NCBI RefSeq assembly: GCF_014203355.1 | Contig: NZ_JACHIR010000001.1 | Span: 7,814,038-7,878,037 of the forward strand | Origin: Kutzneria kofuensis | GTDB lineage: Bacteria > Actinomycetota > Actinomycetes > Mycobacteriales > Pseudonocardiaceae | Reading direction: 5' to 3' | DNA length: 64,000 nt | Shown: piece by piece, positions 27,869 through 38,300 of the stretch | How the letters are laid out: every line of letters begins with the position of its first letter | Position numbering within the stretch: the stretch's first letter is position 1 | Program-made: the position numbers and the translations under genes | The notes under the pieces: generated by a model | Told to the model about the DNA's origin: nothing | The model's input: the letters and a program-made list of their open reading frames with translations, nothing else | Databases searched by the model: none

Positions 27869-29410
27869 TCAGGCATCCGCGACGATCGAGTCGCCGCCGG
27901 CGGGGACGGAGCCGCGGGGCAGGCTGCGGCCGGCGAAGAAGGAGCGGCAGCCGCGGTAGACGACGAGCATCAGCGGCACGCCGACGGCGATGGCCAGGAC
28001 GCCGATCACGGCCACGCCGCCGACGCCGAAGATGGTGGTCTCGCCGCTGTCCGGCTGGGCGTAGTAGACCACGGCCAGCGCCAGCACCAGCGCGAAGAAC
28101 AGGCCGCCGAGCAGCGGGAACACGCCCCGCAGGAAGAAGTTGCGGACGCTGGCCAGCAGGGTCCTGCGGAAGATCCACACGCAGGCCAGCGACGTCATGG
28201 CGTACTCGACGCCGATGGTGAGGCCGACGGCGCTGACGGAGTCGGACAGCACGTCGTCGCTGAGCAGCGACAGCAGCACGTACAGGGCGAAGGACACGAT
28301 GCCGAACGTCCAGGTCGACACGGTCGGCGTGAGGTAGCGGGGGTGCACGCGGGCGAAGACCTCGGGCAGCGCGCCGTGCGAGGCCATCGAGAGCGTGGTG
28401 CGGGCGCACGGCATGATGGTGGCCTGGCTGCTGGCGGCGGCGCTGGTGAGCACGGAGACGATCAGCAGCACGCCCATCACCTTGCCGAACGTGCCGTCGC
28501 CGAAGACGGCCGAGCCGAGACCGGCCAGCACATCGTCGGAGTTGTCCGGATTGCCCAGGCCGATGCCGGTCTGGCCGATGCCGGCGAACGCCAGCGCGGC
28601 GATGGTGACGATCACGTAGTTGAGCACCAGCAACACGGTCGACAGCACGGCGGCCTTGCCCGGCCCGCGCCGCGGGTCGGCGGACTCCTCGTTCACGGAG
28701 ACCGAGCTGTCCCAGCCCCAGTACAGGAACACGGCCGGCAGCGTGGCGGCGATGAACGCGCCCGCGCCGATGCCGGTCGGGAGCAGCCAGCTCCAGGCCG
28801 GAGTGGACGCCTGCGACCCGGCGGAGCCGTTGAGCACCCGGTACAGCGCGACCACGGCGAAGATCACCAGCACCGTGAGCTCGACCGCGAGCAGCACCCA
28901 CTGCAGCTTGGCGGACACCTCGATGCCGCGGTAGCAGATCCAGCAGAGCAGGACCAGCCAGGCCAGCCCGACCGCCATGGTGGCGAACTTGTTGTCGGCC
29001 AACGAGTCCGCGCCGAACAGCAGCAGCGTGTACTTGCCGGAGATGGCCGACTGGCTGGTCATGGCCAGCAGCTGCGCGATGGTCACCACCCAGCCGGACA
29101 TCCAGCCGACCTTGCTGCCGAAGGCGCGCGTCGCCCAGGTGAAGTTGGTGCCGCAGTCCGGCTCGGCCGAGTTCAGCTCACGGAACGCCAGCGCGACGAA
29201 CATCACCGGCACGAAGGCGAACAGCACGAAGGATGCGGCCTGGAAGCCGGTGCCGGCGATCACCAGCAGGCCGAGCGTCGCGGCGATGGAGTACGCCGGC
29301 GCGGTCGACGCCGTCCCGATCACCACCGACGACACCATGCCGAGTGCGCCGGGGCGCAGGCCCTTGCTGTCGGCGGACGGGGGGACGGCGTGCGCGACTA
29401 CTTCGGTCAT
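27869..29410 (-). CDS. APC-superfamily amino acid permease
   Basis: The 513-residue integral membrane protein has about 12 hydrophobic spans. It has the first-helix signature of the amino acid-polyamine-organocation family (LGMVSSVVIGTASTAPAYS) and a later CRGIEVSAKLQ-like loop. It probably imports an amino acid or amine in symport with protons. ATG 29410 is two bases after GGAGGAG, which argues against the 56-codon longer frame. It is divergent from the HxlR gene, which may regulate it. Confidence 0.9.
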   Translation of the reverse strand: MTEVVAHAVPPSADSKGLRPGALGMVSSVVIGTASTAPAYSIAATLGLLVIAGTGFQAASFVLFAFVPVMFVALAFRELNSAEPDCGTNFTWATRAFGSKVGWMSGWVVTIAQLLAMTSQSAISGKYTLLLFGADSLADNKFATMAVGLAWLVLLCWICYRGIEVSAKLQWVLLAVELTVLVIFAVVALYRVLNGSAGSQASTPAWSWLLPTGIGAGAFIAATLPAVFLYWGWDSSVSVNEESADPRRGPGKAAVLSTVLLVLNYVIVTIAALAFAGIGQTGIGLGNPDNSDDVLAGLGSAVFGDGTFGKVMGVLLIVSVLTSAAASSQATIMPCARTTLSMASHGALPEVFARVHPRYLTPTVSTWTFGIVSFALYVLLSLLSDDVLSDSVSAVGLTIGVEYAMTSLACVWIFRRTLLASVRNFFLRGVFPLLGGLFFALVLALAVVYYAQPDSGETTIFGVGGVAVIGVLAIAVGVPLMLVVYRGCRSFFAGRSLPRGSVPAGGDSIVADA

Positions 29411-29576
29411 GTCTCCTCCGGGACGGTGTCGAGCAGGGGTCGAGCGTTCCGGATGCACCGGGCCGAGGAGGAAAGATACGTGATCGAGGGCGGTCGGCGC
29501 GATCAGCGGACGGCGGATGTGGCCGGAACCGCGACGATCGTCGCAGGTCGGTTGCCCCGGGGCAGCGGGATTTGTC

Positions 29577-29592
29577 ATCCTGGATTCAGGAT
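29577..29592 (+). promoter_or_regulatory. Candidate HxlR operator
   Basis: ATCCTG (29577-29582) and CAGGAT (29587-29592) form a perfect dyad with a 4-bp spacer, 28 bp before the HxlR start. A perfect 14-bp palindrome GCGACGATCGTCGC lies upstream at 29531-29544 within the 209-bp divergent region. Confidence 0.4.
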
Positions 29593-29619
29593 CTCTAGCC
29601 AGAGGTGAGGAGTCTCACG

Positions 29620-30063
29620 GTGTCGGACGACCCGAGCTGCTCGATCGAGCGCAGCCTGCAGGTGCTGGGCGAGCGCTGGTCGCTGCTCATCCTGCGGCAG
29701 ATCTTCATCGGCCAGCACCGGTTCGCCGAGATCCAGGCCGAGCTGGGCGTCGCGCCCAACCTGCTCAGCGCGCGGCTGAAGACGCTGGTCGAGGCGGGTG
29801 TGCTGCGCATGCGTCCGTACCAGGAGGCGGGCAGCCGGCAGCGCCAGAGTTACCACCTGACGGATGCCGGCCGCGACCTGCTGCCCATTCTCGGCGCCTT
29901 CCAGCAGTGGGGCGACCGCTACCGGCCCCGGCCGTCCGGGCCGTCGGTGGCGCGCCGGACCCGGACCACCGGAGAACCGCTGCACGTGGCCTTCGTCACC
30001 GAGGACGGCCGTGAGGTGGATCTGTCCGATGTGGACATGCTGGTGACCCGGGACGCCGCCTAG
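29620..30063 (+). CDS. HxlR family winged-helix regulator
   Basis: The 147-residue protein has the HxlR/MarR-like wing: CSIERSLQVLGERWSLLILR, FAEIQAELGVAPNLLSARLK and LTDAGRDLLPIL. The early Cys before the ERWSLLILR helix is the position used for redox or aldehyde sensing in HxlR relatives. GTG 29620 is chosen because GAGGAG lies seven bases upstream. The divergent amino acid permease is the likely target. Confidence 0.9.
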   Translation: MSDDPSCSIERSLQVLGERWSLLILRQIFIGQHRFAEIQAELGVAPNLLSARLKTLVEAGVLRMRPYQEAGSRQRQSYHLTDAGRDLLPILGAFQQWGDRYRPRPSGPSVARRTRTTGEPLHVAFVTEDGREVDLSDVDMLVTRDAA

Positions 30064-30066
30064 GAC

Positions 30067-31158
30067 TCAAGTCCTGAGGGCGGCCGCGAGCGCGGCGGCG
30101 GAGGTTGGTCCGGAGTGGACGGTCTCGTCCAGCACCGAGTCGATCACCTCGGCGAGGGCCTCGGGCACGGTGGCGAGACGGTCGCGGACCGGCACCGGCG
30201 GCGTTCGCAGGACGACGGTGACGGCACTGGTCCGGGGCGGGAAGTCGCGTGGCGGCTGGCCGGTCAACATCCAGTACAGACAGGCGGTGATCGCCCACAG
30301 GTCCACATCGGGGCGGGCGTACTTGTAGTCGATGACCTGGCGGCGGGGCATGAAGGCGACGCTGCCGCCGATCGCGCCGGTTCGGGTGCGGCCGGACAGG
30401 CCGGCCTGGTCGAACGCCTTGGCCAGGCCGAAGTCGGCGATCTTGAGCCGGCCGTCGCCGGTGAGCAGCAGGTTCTGCGGCTTGAGGTCGCGGTGCACGA
30501 GGCCGTGTCCGATCACGGTGCTGCCGTCGGCCAGTCGTACCGGAACGTCGGCTTCGTGGGCGTAGACGAGGGCGTCAAGGGCTTGCAGCGTCAGGGAGAC
30601 GGCCTCGTCGACCGGGATGGGTCCGTGGTCGGCGAGGCTACCGCCGGCGCAGTACTCGTAGCGGACCCGGAGCACGCCGTCCTCGGTGTCACTGCCGAGG
30701 AAGTCGACGATGTGGTTGTGCCGCAACGCCTTCGTGCAGTCCAGTTCGCGCTGGAAGGCGTCGCGGGCGTCGGGGTCGACCCGACCCTGCTCGGTGAGCG
30801 TCTTGACCGCGACGAACTCGCCCGGCGTCTCCTCGACCAGCTCCACCACGCCCTGCGCGCCCCGACCCAGTTCCCTGACCGCGCGCGGAAAGAACGAGAC
30901 CAGCACCGTCGTGTCGCCGATCAGCAACTCGTCGCCGTCGCACAGTTCCGTTGTCTCGTGGGCCTCCCCGTTCACGATGGTGCCGTTGCGGCTGGCCAGG
31001 TCGCGCACGGTCACCGACGTCGGGCCCACGTCGACCAGGCAGTGCCGGCGGGAGACCTTGCGGTCGGCCGCGATCCGGAAATCGCACTCCGGCGCGCGGC
31101 CGACCACGCAGCTGCCGGTGATCACCTGCGAGACATCGCCACACGACAGCCTGATCAT
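30067..31158 (-). CDS. Serine/threonine protein kinase with N-terminal FHA domain
   Basis: The 363-residue protein starts with an FHA phosphothreonine-binding domain (about 1-85; GRAPECDF, SRRHC, SRNGTIV). A full kinase domain follows (about 88-360): GRGAQG loop, Lys in VAVKTL, catalytic loop HRDLKPQN and DFGLAKA, so it should be active. No transmembrane segment is seen, so it is cytoplasmic. The ATG overlaps the stop of the preceding kinase gene (ATGA). The FHA domain could bind the phosphorylated upstream kinase, giving a two-kinase relay; this is inference. Confidence 0.92.
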   Translation of the reverse strand: MIRLSCGDVSQVITGSCVVGRAPECDFRIAADRKVSRRHCLVDVGPTSVTVRDLASRNGTIVNGEAHETTELCDGDELLIGDTTVLVSFFPRAVRELGRGAQGVVELVEETPGEFVAVKTLTEQGRVDPDARDAFQRELDCTKALRHNHIVDFLGSDTEDGVLRVRYEYCAGGSLADHGPIPVDEAVSLTLQALDALVYAHEADVPVRLADGSTVIGHGLVHRDLKPQNLLLTGDGRLKIADFGLAKAFDQAGLSGRTRTGAIGGSVAFMPRRQVIDYKYARPDVDLWAITACLYWMLTGQPPRDFPPRTSAVTVVLRTPPVPVRDRLATVPEALAEVIDSVLDETVHSGPTSAAALAAALRT

Positions 31159-34100
31159 CGGAAGTCGTAGTCCCACACCAGTTCCCAGCCGCACATCGAC
31201 GAACCGATGTCGGTGGTGAGCAGCTTGCCGCCGTCGTCGCTGAGCATCATGCGGTGGATGTCGGCCCGGTGGCCCTCCATCTCCCGCAGGCACCCGCCGG
31301 TGCGCAGGTCCCACACCTGGATCTGGCGGGCGTTGTTGGCGGTGACCGCGAACGTCCCGTCGGCGCTGAGCACGTAGGCCTGGATCAGGTCGGGCACCGG
31401 CAGCGACCGATGGACCTCCCCGGTGTCGGTTCGCCAGACGGACAGCCCCTTCTCGCCCGGCGTCGCCGCGAGCCGGCCGTCGCCGCTGAGGGCCAGTCGC
31501 TGCTGCGGACCGATCAGCGAGGTGCCGCACCGCACCGAGTGTCGGAACTCGCCGGTCGCCGCGTCCCACACGCCGGTCGACAGCCCGAACGAGACGAACA
31601 GGAGGCGACCGTCGGGACTGAAACGCAGTCCCTCGTCGGCGGACCGGGACTTGAGGGTCCACGTCGGCCCGGGTGGTTCGCCCGCCCACACGTGGATCTC
31701 GTTCTCGTCGCCACCGGTGCTGCCCAGCGCCGCGACGTGCCGGCCGTCCGGGCTCATCGCCACGGTGTGAATCCGGCCCGGGAAGGCCTTCATCTCGGCC
31801 AGGACGTTGCCGCGCGGCAGGTCGCGCACGCGCAGCGTTCCGGTCTCGTCGCCGATGACGATGCCGGTGCCCGTCGCGTCGACGTCGAACGCGGTGAGCC
31901 GGCCGGTGTCCTTGGTGAAGATGCGTTTGCCGCCGTCGGCCAGGTTCAGCTGGCGGATGGTGCCGGCGGTGGTCAGGACCAGCACCAGCAGGCCGTCCAC
32001 GGCGAAGCGGACGTCCCTGGCCATGCCGCCCTCGCCGCGGTCGAACGTCAACAGCCGTTCCGCGGCAAGGAAGTCCCACACGTCCACTTCGCCGGTCCAC
32101 CGGCAGCTCACCGAGTACCGGCCGTCCTGGCGCAGCAGCACCACCGGCGGCTGGGTGAACTCGCCGTCCGCCGCGTACTCGTACAGGAACCAGCCGCCGA
32201 GCAGCCTCGACCTGGTGCCGTGCGGGCCGAGTCGGGCCCAGGCCTCGCGCACCTCGTGGTTGCGGGCGAAGCCGGGAACCTCCCGGATGGTCCGCAGCAC
32301 CTCGCCGGCCGCGGCGAACTGCTCCCGCTCGACGAGCTCCTTCACGCGGTCCATGCGGCTGCGGAAGGTGTCTTCCGTGCTGACGAGCTCGTGGGCCGCC
32401 CGGGGTCGCGCGTAACACCACGGCGCCTGGTAGTCGGCAGCCGGCAGGGAGCGGAGCGCGATGCCGGCGTAGTCGCTCGCGAGCGCGGCCACCCGTGCGT
32501 CGGCGGTGATCGCCGCCGCCTTCACGAACTGCGCGTCGGGCTTCAGATCGCGGCCGACCACGCGCAGGCAACGGCCGGTCGGCGCGTCGAAGACCCGGAC
32601 CGGAGGCTCGTAGGTGGTCATCATCGTGGTGCCGGCGACCACCATGGTGTAGATGTCCGCATACCGGGTCGGCACCTCGCTCACCACCACACCGTTGCGC
32701 GTGTCCCACGTCGTGAGCGGCCCGTGCCACCAGGCGACCACCGCATGGCTGGCGTCCAGGCTGACCGCGCCGATGTCCAATTCGGACGAATACTTGGGCA
32801 CTCCGTGCAGCGTTCCCCGCTGTGGCCCGGACAAGGCCGCGGTCAAGCTGTTGGTGGCCACGTCCCAGGCCCGCACCGAGCTGTCCCGATCGCGGAACGA
32901 GGCCGAGACGACCCGGCGGCCGTCCGGGCTCAACGCCAGCGAGTCGATCCGCCCTGCGTGCGCCCGCATGGCGGCGACCTGGCGTTCGTGCTCGACCGTC
33001 CAGACCGACACCAGGCCGGAGACCTGGCCCGTCGCGTAATGGCTGCCGTCGGCGCTCACCGCGACCGCACACACGCCGCCGGCATCGCGGAGCCCGGGCC
33101 GCTGGCGGCGTCGCGCCAGATCCCACAGCTCGACGGCACCTTGACGGATGATCGCGCCGACCGTGGCGTCCGCGCTCATGGCGACGGCCTGGACGGGATC
33201 CCCACGGCGGGTCAGGACGTGCTGCGCGCGCCGGCCGGTGCCCTTGGCCGGCGTCCACAACACCAGCCGCCCCTTCTTGTCGCCGAACAACACCTGCTGG
33301 CCGTCCGCGCTGAGCGCGACCGCCGTGACACCTTCGTGTTCGAGGTCGATGGCGATGCGCGGCGGACGGTTGTCCAGCGCGGCCAGTGCTGTCTGAGCGT
33401 CCATGGAGGATGGGTCGGCGGCGGCTGCCTTGCGCAGCAGCTCGCCGGCGCGCTCGTTCTCGTGTCGCTCCAACTGAACGGCCCCCAGCAGCAACGGCCC
33501 GAGGCTGTTGGCGGGGTCGGCGGAGCTGGCGGCCTCCAGGTCGGACACGACCTCCTCACCCGTGCGGGAGCCGGTCCGCCACTTGTGCAGGCCCTGGTTG
33601 TAGACGGACGGCAGGTGGTACGGATCCGCGCCGACCGCCCGCTGCCACAGCTCCTCCGCCTCCTCGACGCGGCCGAGGTCGAGCAGCGACAGGGCCTGGT
33701 TGGACAGGCCGTCGGCGAGCAGCCGCGCCGGCTTCGGAGCCTGACGCCCGTACGCCGTGCCGACGACATCCCCGTAGAGGTCGATCAGCTGCGCGGCGAC
33801 GTCGAGGGCGGTGGGACGCTGCTCCGGATCGTCGGCGAAGCAGGTGCGCAGCAGGGCCACGACCTTCGCCGGCATGGGCAGGCCCTCGTCCAGCAGTGTC
33901 GTCAGCGCCTCGCCGGCGGCCTCGCCGAAGTTGGTCGGCCGGCGGCCGGCGAACATCTCCAGCACCGTCACCGCCCACGACCACACGTCCGTCGCCGCTG
34001 TGATTCGCACCCCGGGCCGGCCGGCCATGGCGTCGGCCTGCTCGGGGGAGCAGTACTCCCGCGTCCTCCCGGCGAAGCTGACGCCGGCCGGCGCCTCCTC

Positions 34101-34592
34101 GTCCGTCTGCAGCGCCTTGGCCAGGCCGAAGTCGGTGACCTTGACGGTGCCGTCCGGTTCGAGCATCACGTTGGCCGGCTTGACGTCCTGGTGCACCAGG
34201 CCGGCCTCGTGCGCGTGGGCGAGGCCCCACGCCGTCTGGATCGCGATGTCGAGGATGCTCGCCGGATCGTCGAGCCGGCCCTTCGCCACCGCCTCGGCGA
34301 GGCTGCCGCCGTCGACCCACTCCGCGAACACCCTCGGCGTGGCGTCGATCGTGCGCACGTAGACGCAGTTCACGGTGTGCGGGTGCAGCCCCAGGTTCAC
34401 CCACGTGCCGGCCTCGCGCTCGAAGTGCCGGCGGTCCGCCGGCGTGGTCATCCACTCCGGGCGGGGCGTCTTCACCGCCAGGTCCACCTGCCAGCCGAGG
34501 TGACGCACCCGGTGCACGACGCCCATGCCGCCGCTGCGCACGTCCTTGACCTCGTACAGGCCGAGGACCGTCTCGCCCGGCTGCCAGGCCAT
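31155..34592 (-). CDS. Protein kinase with TPR and WD40 repeats
   Basis: The 1145-residue cytoplasmic protein begins with a kinase domain (about 8-270; SGGMGVV loop, Lys in LAVKTP, DFGLAKAL). Its catalytic loop reads VHQDVKPANV: the usual Arg of HRD is Gln, making it a non-RD kinase, while the catalytic Asp is kept. TPR-like helices (about 310-420; GRVEEAEELWQRA, NERAGELLRKAA) and a long WD40 region to the C-terminus (about 430-1145; repeats of ALSADGQ and VWDL type) follow. ATG 34592 overlaps the stop of the small upstream gene by one base (TGATG). It probably senses a signal through the propeller and passes it to the FHA kinase. Confidence 0.9.
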   Translation of the reverse strand: MAWQPGETVLGLYEVKDVRSGGMGVVHRVRHLGWQVDLAVKTPRPEWMTTPADRRHFEREAGTWVNLGLHPHTVNCVYVRTIDATPRVFAEWVDGGSLAEAVAKGRLDDPASILDIAIQTAWGLAHAHEAGLVHQDVKPANVMLEPDGTVKVTDFGLAKALQTDEEAPAGVSFAGRTREYCSPEQADAMAGRPGVRITAATDVWSWAVTVLEMFAGRRPTNFGEAAGEALTTLLDEGLPMPAKVVALLRTCFADDPEQRPTALDVAAQLIDLYGDVVGTAYGRQAPKPARLLADGLSNQALSLLDLGRVEEAEELWQRAVGADPYHLPSVYNQGLHKWRTGSRTGEEVVSDLEAASSADPANSLGPLLLGAVQLERHENERAGELLRKAAAADPSSMDAQTALAALDNRPPRIAIDLEHEGVTAVALSADGQQVLFGDKKGRLVLWTPAKGTGRRAQHVLTRRGDPVQAVAMSADATVGAIIRQGAVELWDLARRRQRPGLRDAGGVCAVAVSADGSHYATGQVSGLVSVWTVEHERQVAAMRAHAGRIDSLALSPDGRRVVSASFRDRDSSVRAWDVATNSLTAALSGPQRGTLHGVPKYSSELDIGAVSLDASHAVVAWWHGPLTTWDTRNGVVVSEVPTRYADIYTMVVAGTTMMTTYEPPVRVFDAPTGRCLRVVGRDLKPDAQFVKAAAITADARVAALASDYAGIALRSLPAADYQAPWCYARPRAAHELVSTEDTFRSRMDRVKELVEREQFAAAGEVLRTIREVPGFARNHEVREAWARLGPHGTRSRLLGGWFLYEYAADGEFTQPPVVLLRQDGRYSVSCRWTGEVDVWDFLAAERLLTFDRGEGGMARDVRFAVDGLLVLVLTTAGTIRQLNLADGGKRIFTKDTGRLTAFDVDATGTGIVIGDETGTLRVRDLPRGNVLAEMKAFPGRIHTVAMSPDGRHVAALGSTGGDENEIHVWAGEPPGPTWTLKSRSADEGLRFSPDGRLLFVSFGLSTGVWDAATGEFRHSVRCGTSLIGPQQRLALSGDGRLAATPGEKGLSVWRTDTGEVHRSLPVPDLIQAYVLSADGTFAVTANNARQIQVWDLRTGGCLREMEGHRADIHRMMLSDDGGKLLTTDIGSSMCGWELVWDYDFR

Positions 34593-35209
34593 CAGTCCGC
34601 CAGGGCGACGAACAGCGGGCTGCCCACCAGGACACTCACGGCCTTGCCGCCGTCGAGCTCCGGGTACGGGCTCGGGCCGTGCCGCAGGCGTTTCGCGACG
34701 AACTCCACCTCCTGCTCGTCGCCGCGCAGGTTCCGGTTGGCCAGGTACGCCAACTCCAGAGAGCTCTCCGCGGCGTCGTCCGCGGCGATCGCCTCCAGGC
34801 CCTGGACCAGCCCCGGCAGCTGGGACGGCGCGAACACCGCGTCCTTCGGCGCCGTCCCGCCGAAGATGTGCCCACTGGCGCCGCCCAGGCCCACCACCGT
34901 GTCCTCGGTGGCGCCGCCGAAGTAGACCAGCCCCGGCGCGGCCTGCTTCCAGCGCATCGCCAGCCGCCCCCGGAAGTACTGGCCCGGCTCGTCGATCGTG
35001 CCCACGTCGCAGAAGTCGTCCAGGTGCCGCACCACCCGCTCCAGCCGGGCGATCCGATCCGCGTCGGACTCCACCTTGCGCTTGCCGGTGACCACCTTGA
35101 GGTTGACCCCGACCTCCGTGCTGCGCTTGCCGGCGAACCCGGGATCGACCTGCGGCAACAGCATGTCGACCTTGGAATCGCTGATGTAGACGTAGTACCG
35201 CAGCGACAC
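34592..35209 (-). CDS. Unknown protein, DUF7019-like, first gene of kinase operon
   Basis: The 205-residue protein starts RYYVYISDSKVDMLLPQVD, which I recall as characteristic of an uncharacterised bacterial family (DUF7019); that label is from memory. It has no signal peptide or membrane span. A conserved-looking core FGGATEDTVVGLGGASGHIF is Gly-rich like a nucleotide- or ligand-binding loop. It is translationally coupled to the WD40 kinase, so it may be that kinase's sensor, substrate or regulator. Confidence 0.75.
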   Translation of the reverse strand: MSLRYYVYISDSKVDMLLPQVDPGFAGKRSTEVGVNLKVVTGKRKVESDADRIARLERVVRHLDDFCDVGTIDEPGQYFRGRLAMRWKQAAPGLVYFGGATEDTVVGLGGASGHIFGGTAPKDAVFAPSQLPGLVQGLEAIAADDAAESSLELAYLANRNLRGDEQEVEFVAKRLRHGPSPYPELDGGKAVSVLVGSPLFVALAD

Positions 35210-35292
35210 ACGGCCCCCTCACCTGCCGACTACTCCGGTCGGCCCAGGTTACAAGGCGTGCCGGGCCGCTCACCGGGCTTTCGCGCCATCGG

Positions 35293-35298
35293 TATGCT
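35293..35298 (+). promoter_or_regulatory. Leaderless -10 element of the AfsR-like gene
   Basis: TATGCT ends six bases before GTG 35305, with no ribosome-binding sequence in between, as expected for a leaderless mRNA. No convincing -35 is visible. The 95-bp region is divergent and also drives the kinase operon. Confidence 0.4.
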
Positions 35299-35304
35299 CG
35301 CGTC

Positions 35305-38300
35305 GTGGGGACAGCGCCCTCGGTCAAGGTGGAACTGCTCGGCGCGGTCCGCGCCTGGTCGGACAGCGGCGAGATCCCGTTGGGGCCGCCGCGTCAGCGC
35401 GCGGTCTTCGCCATGCTGGCGGCGAGCGTGGACACGGTGGTGTCCCGCAGCGAGCTGATCGACGGCATCTGGGGCGAGGAGCCGCCGGCGAGCGCCGAGG
35501 GCAGCCTGTACACGTACATTTCGGACTTGCGGCGAGCGCTGGAGCCGGGGCGGGCCAATCGCGCGCCGAGCCGGCTGCTGGAGTCCTCGGGCGCCGGCTA
35601 TGTGCTGCGGGTGCCGGCCGATCACGTGGACCTGACCAGATTCGCCGTGCTCCGCCAGGAAGCCGCCGGTCTGCTCGCGTCCGGATCGCCCGGCGCGGCC
35701 CTGCGGGCGCTCGACGCCGCGCTGGCGCTGTGGCAGGGCGAGGCGTTCGGCGGGATCCCCGGCCCGTACGCGGAACGGCGCCGGGGCAGCCTGGCCGAGC
35801 TGCGGCTGGCCACCCAGGAGCAGCGCGCGGAGGCGATGCTCGCCCTGGGCGCGGCCCACGACGTGATCGGCGAGCTGTCGGAACTGGTCCGGACCTATCC
35901 GCTGCGCGAGAGCCTCCGGGCGCTGCTGATGACCGCCCTGCACCGGAGCGGCCGGCGCGCCGAGGCGCTGGACGTCTACCGCGACGCCGAGCGGCTGCTG
36001 GAGGAGGAGCTCGGCATCGAGCCGAGCCCGCCGCTGACCAAGCTCTACCAGCAGCTGCAGGCCGACGAGGTCAGGCCGGTCGTCTCGGTCCGGGCGAGCC
36101 ACCACGCCCGAGTGCCCGACGGCTTCGTCAGCCGCGCGATGGAAGTGGCCCGGATGCAGGCCATGGTCGCCGACGTGGCCGCCGGCACCGGCGGCGTGAT
36201 CTGGCTCGAAGGCGAACCCGGCATCGGCAAGTCCTCGCTGCTCGCGGCCGGCCTGGCCGGCGCGGAGGAGGCCGGCTGCCAGCTCGGCTGGGCCGTCGCG
36301 GACGAGCTCGGCCAGCGCTTCCCGCTGCGCACCATCCTCGACTGCCTGGACGTGGACCGCCGCTCGGCCGACCCGCGCCGGGCGGAGCTCGCCGACAGCC
36401 TGCACAGCCCCGCCAACGGCCTGTTACCCGGCGCGGACCCGGTGACGGCCGCGGTCGACCGGCTGCTGGCGTTCGTCGAGACGCTGTGCGAGGACGCGCC
36501 GCTGCTGCTCGTGATGGACGACATGCAGTGGGCCGACGAGGTCAGTTTGCTGGTGTGGCACCGGCTTTCCCGCGCCACGAGCCGGCTGCCGCTGCTGCTG
36601 GTGGCCAGCGCGCGGACGCTGCCGCGGCGGCCGCACGTCGAACAGGTGCGGCTGGCGGCGGCGGACGGCTTTGTCGTCACCCTGGAACCGCTCAGCGCCA
36701 ACGATGTCGCCGACATCGTCCGGCAGTCGGTCGGCGCCCCGCCCGGACCGGAGCTTCGGACCCTGACCGCCCGTGCCGGCGGCAATCCGCTGTACGTGCG
36801 GGAACTTCTGGACGCGCTGTCCCGTGAGGACGCGATCACGGTCGCCGACGGCAGCGCCGAGATCCAGCACGGAACCGCCGCCAGCGCCCCGGGTTCGCTC
36901 GTGGCGGCGCTGACCCGCCGGCTGAGCTTCCTGTCCGCCAACGTCCGGGAGGCCCTGCAGTGGGCCTCGCTGCTCGGCGCGGAGTTCGCCGTCGGCGATC
37001 TCTCCGTCGTCAGCGACCGACCGGTGCCGCAGCTGCTGGGCCTGCTGGACGAGGCGATCACCAGCAACGTGGTGATCGCCAACGGGGACTACCTCGCGTT
37101 CCGGCACGGCCTGATCCGCCAGGCGCTGTACGAGGGCACACCCAGCGCCGTCCGGCTGGCCCTGCACAACCACGCCGCACAGGCGCTGGCCAAGGCCGGC
37201 GCGCCGCTCGAACAGGTCGCCGAGCAGCTGCTGGCGGTGCCCGGCGCCGTCGAACCCTGGGTCGTGACGTGGCTGCAGGACAATGCTTCCGCGCTCGGCC
37301 AGCTGGCGCCGCAGATCACCATGGACCTGATCGGCCGCGCGCTGGCCATGCCGACGCTCACACCGCCGGCGCGCGAGGCGCTCACCGCCGAGCTGGCTCG
37401 GCTGTCGTTCGCCCTCGGCGGCGTTCCCGAGTCCGAGGTGCGGTACGTGATCGGCCGGACGAGGAACGTCGACCGGTTGTCGGAGATGCGATCCATCCTC
37501 GCGCACATCCTGTGCCGGCGCGGCCAGGGCGCGGCGGCGGTGGAGATGCTGCGGGAGTCCATCGAGGGCCCGGACGTGCCGGAGGTGTGGAAGGCCCGGC
37601 ACGAGGTGCTCACCGCGATCGGCGAGCGGACCGGCAACCAGGACCTCACGGCGTGCGAGGTCAGCGCCCGGCGTGGCGTGAAACGCGGCCAGGAGTGCGG
37701 CGACGAGTTCGCTGCGGCACACGGACTTCAGGAGCTGTGGGTCGTGCACTCGGTGCGCCGCGAGCACGCGGCGGCGATTTCCGTGGTGGACGAGGCCATC
37801 GCCGCCATCGCGGACGTGCCGGCGCTGGTCGGGATGCGGCTGAACCTGTTGGACAACCGGCTGTTCAGCCTGCAGAACCTGGACCGCCTGGCCGACGTCG
37901 ACGACACGCTCCGGTTCGCGCGGGAACTCGGCCGGCAGCACGCCGTGCCGACCGAGCTGCACCTGCCGGCCGCCGTGCACCACTACTGGCTGGGCCGCTG
38001 GGACGAGGCGTTGGTCGAGCTGGACGGGGTCGTGCAGGACAGCCCGGAGATGACGTTCTACGGGCTGCGGGAAAGCACCGTGACGCTGCTCCTGCTGCAC
38101 GGTGTCGCCGCGCTGATCGCGTTGCGGCGGGCCGACGACGATGCCGCCGACGCGCATCTCCTCGCCGCCGCGGAGCTGCCGGTGGCCAGCCCGGCCGAGC
38201 GGGAGAACTGCGACTTCCTCGTTGCCGCGCAAGCGGTTGCGGCCGAGCGTGACGGCCGCATCGACGAGGCGGTGTCGCTGCTGACCCCGAACCTGCGGGC

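Noticed and set aside
31254-34925. 1223-codon plus-strand open frame opposite the kinase gene
   Set aside because: Shadow frame across two overlapping minus-strand genes.
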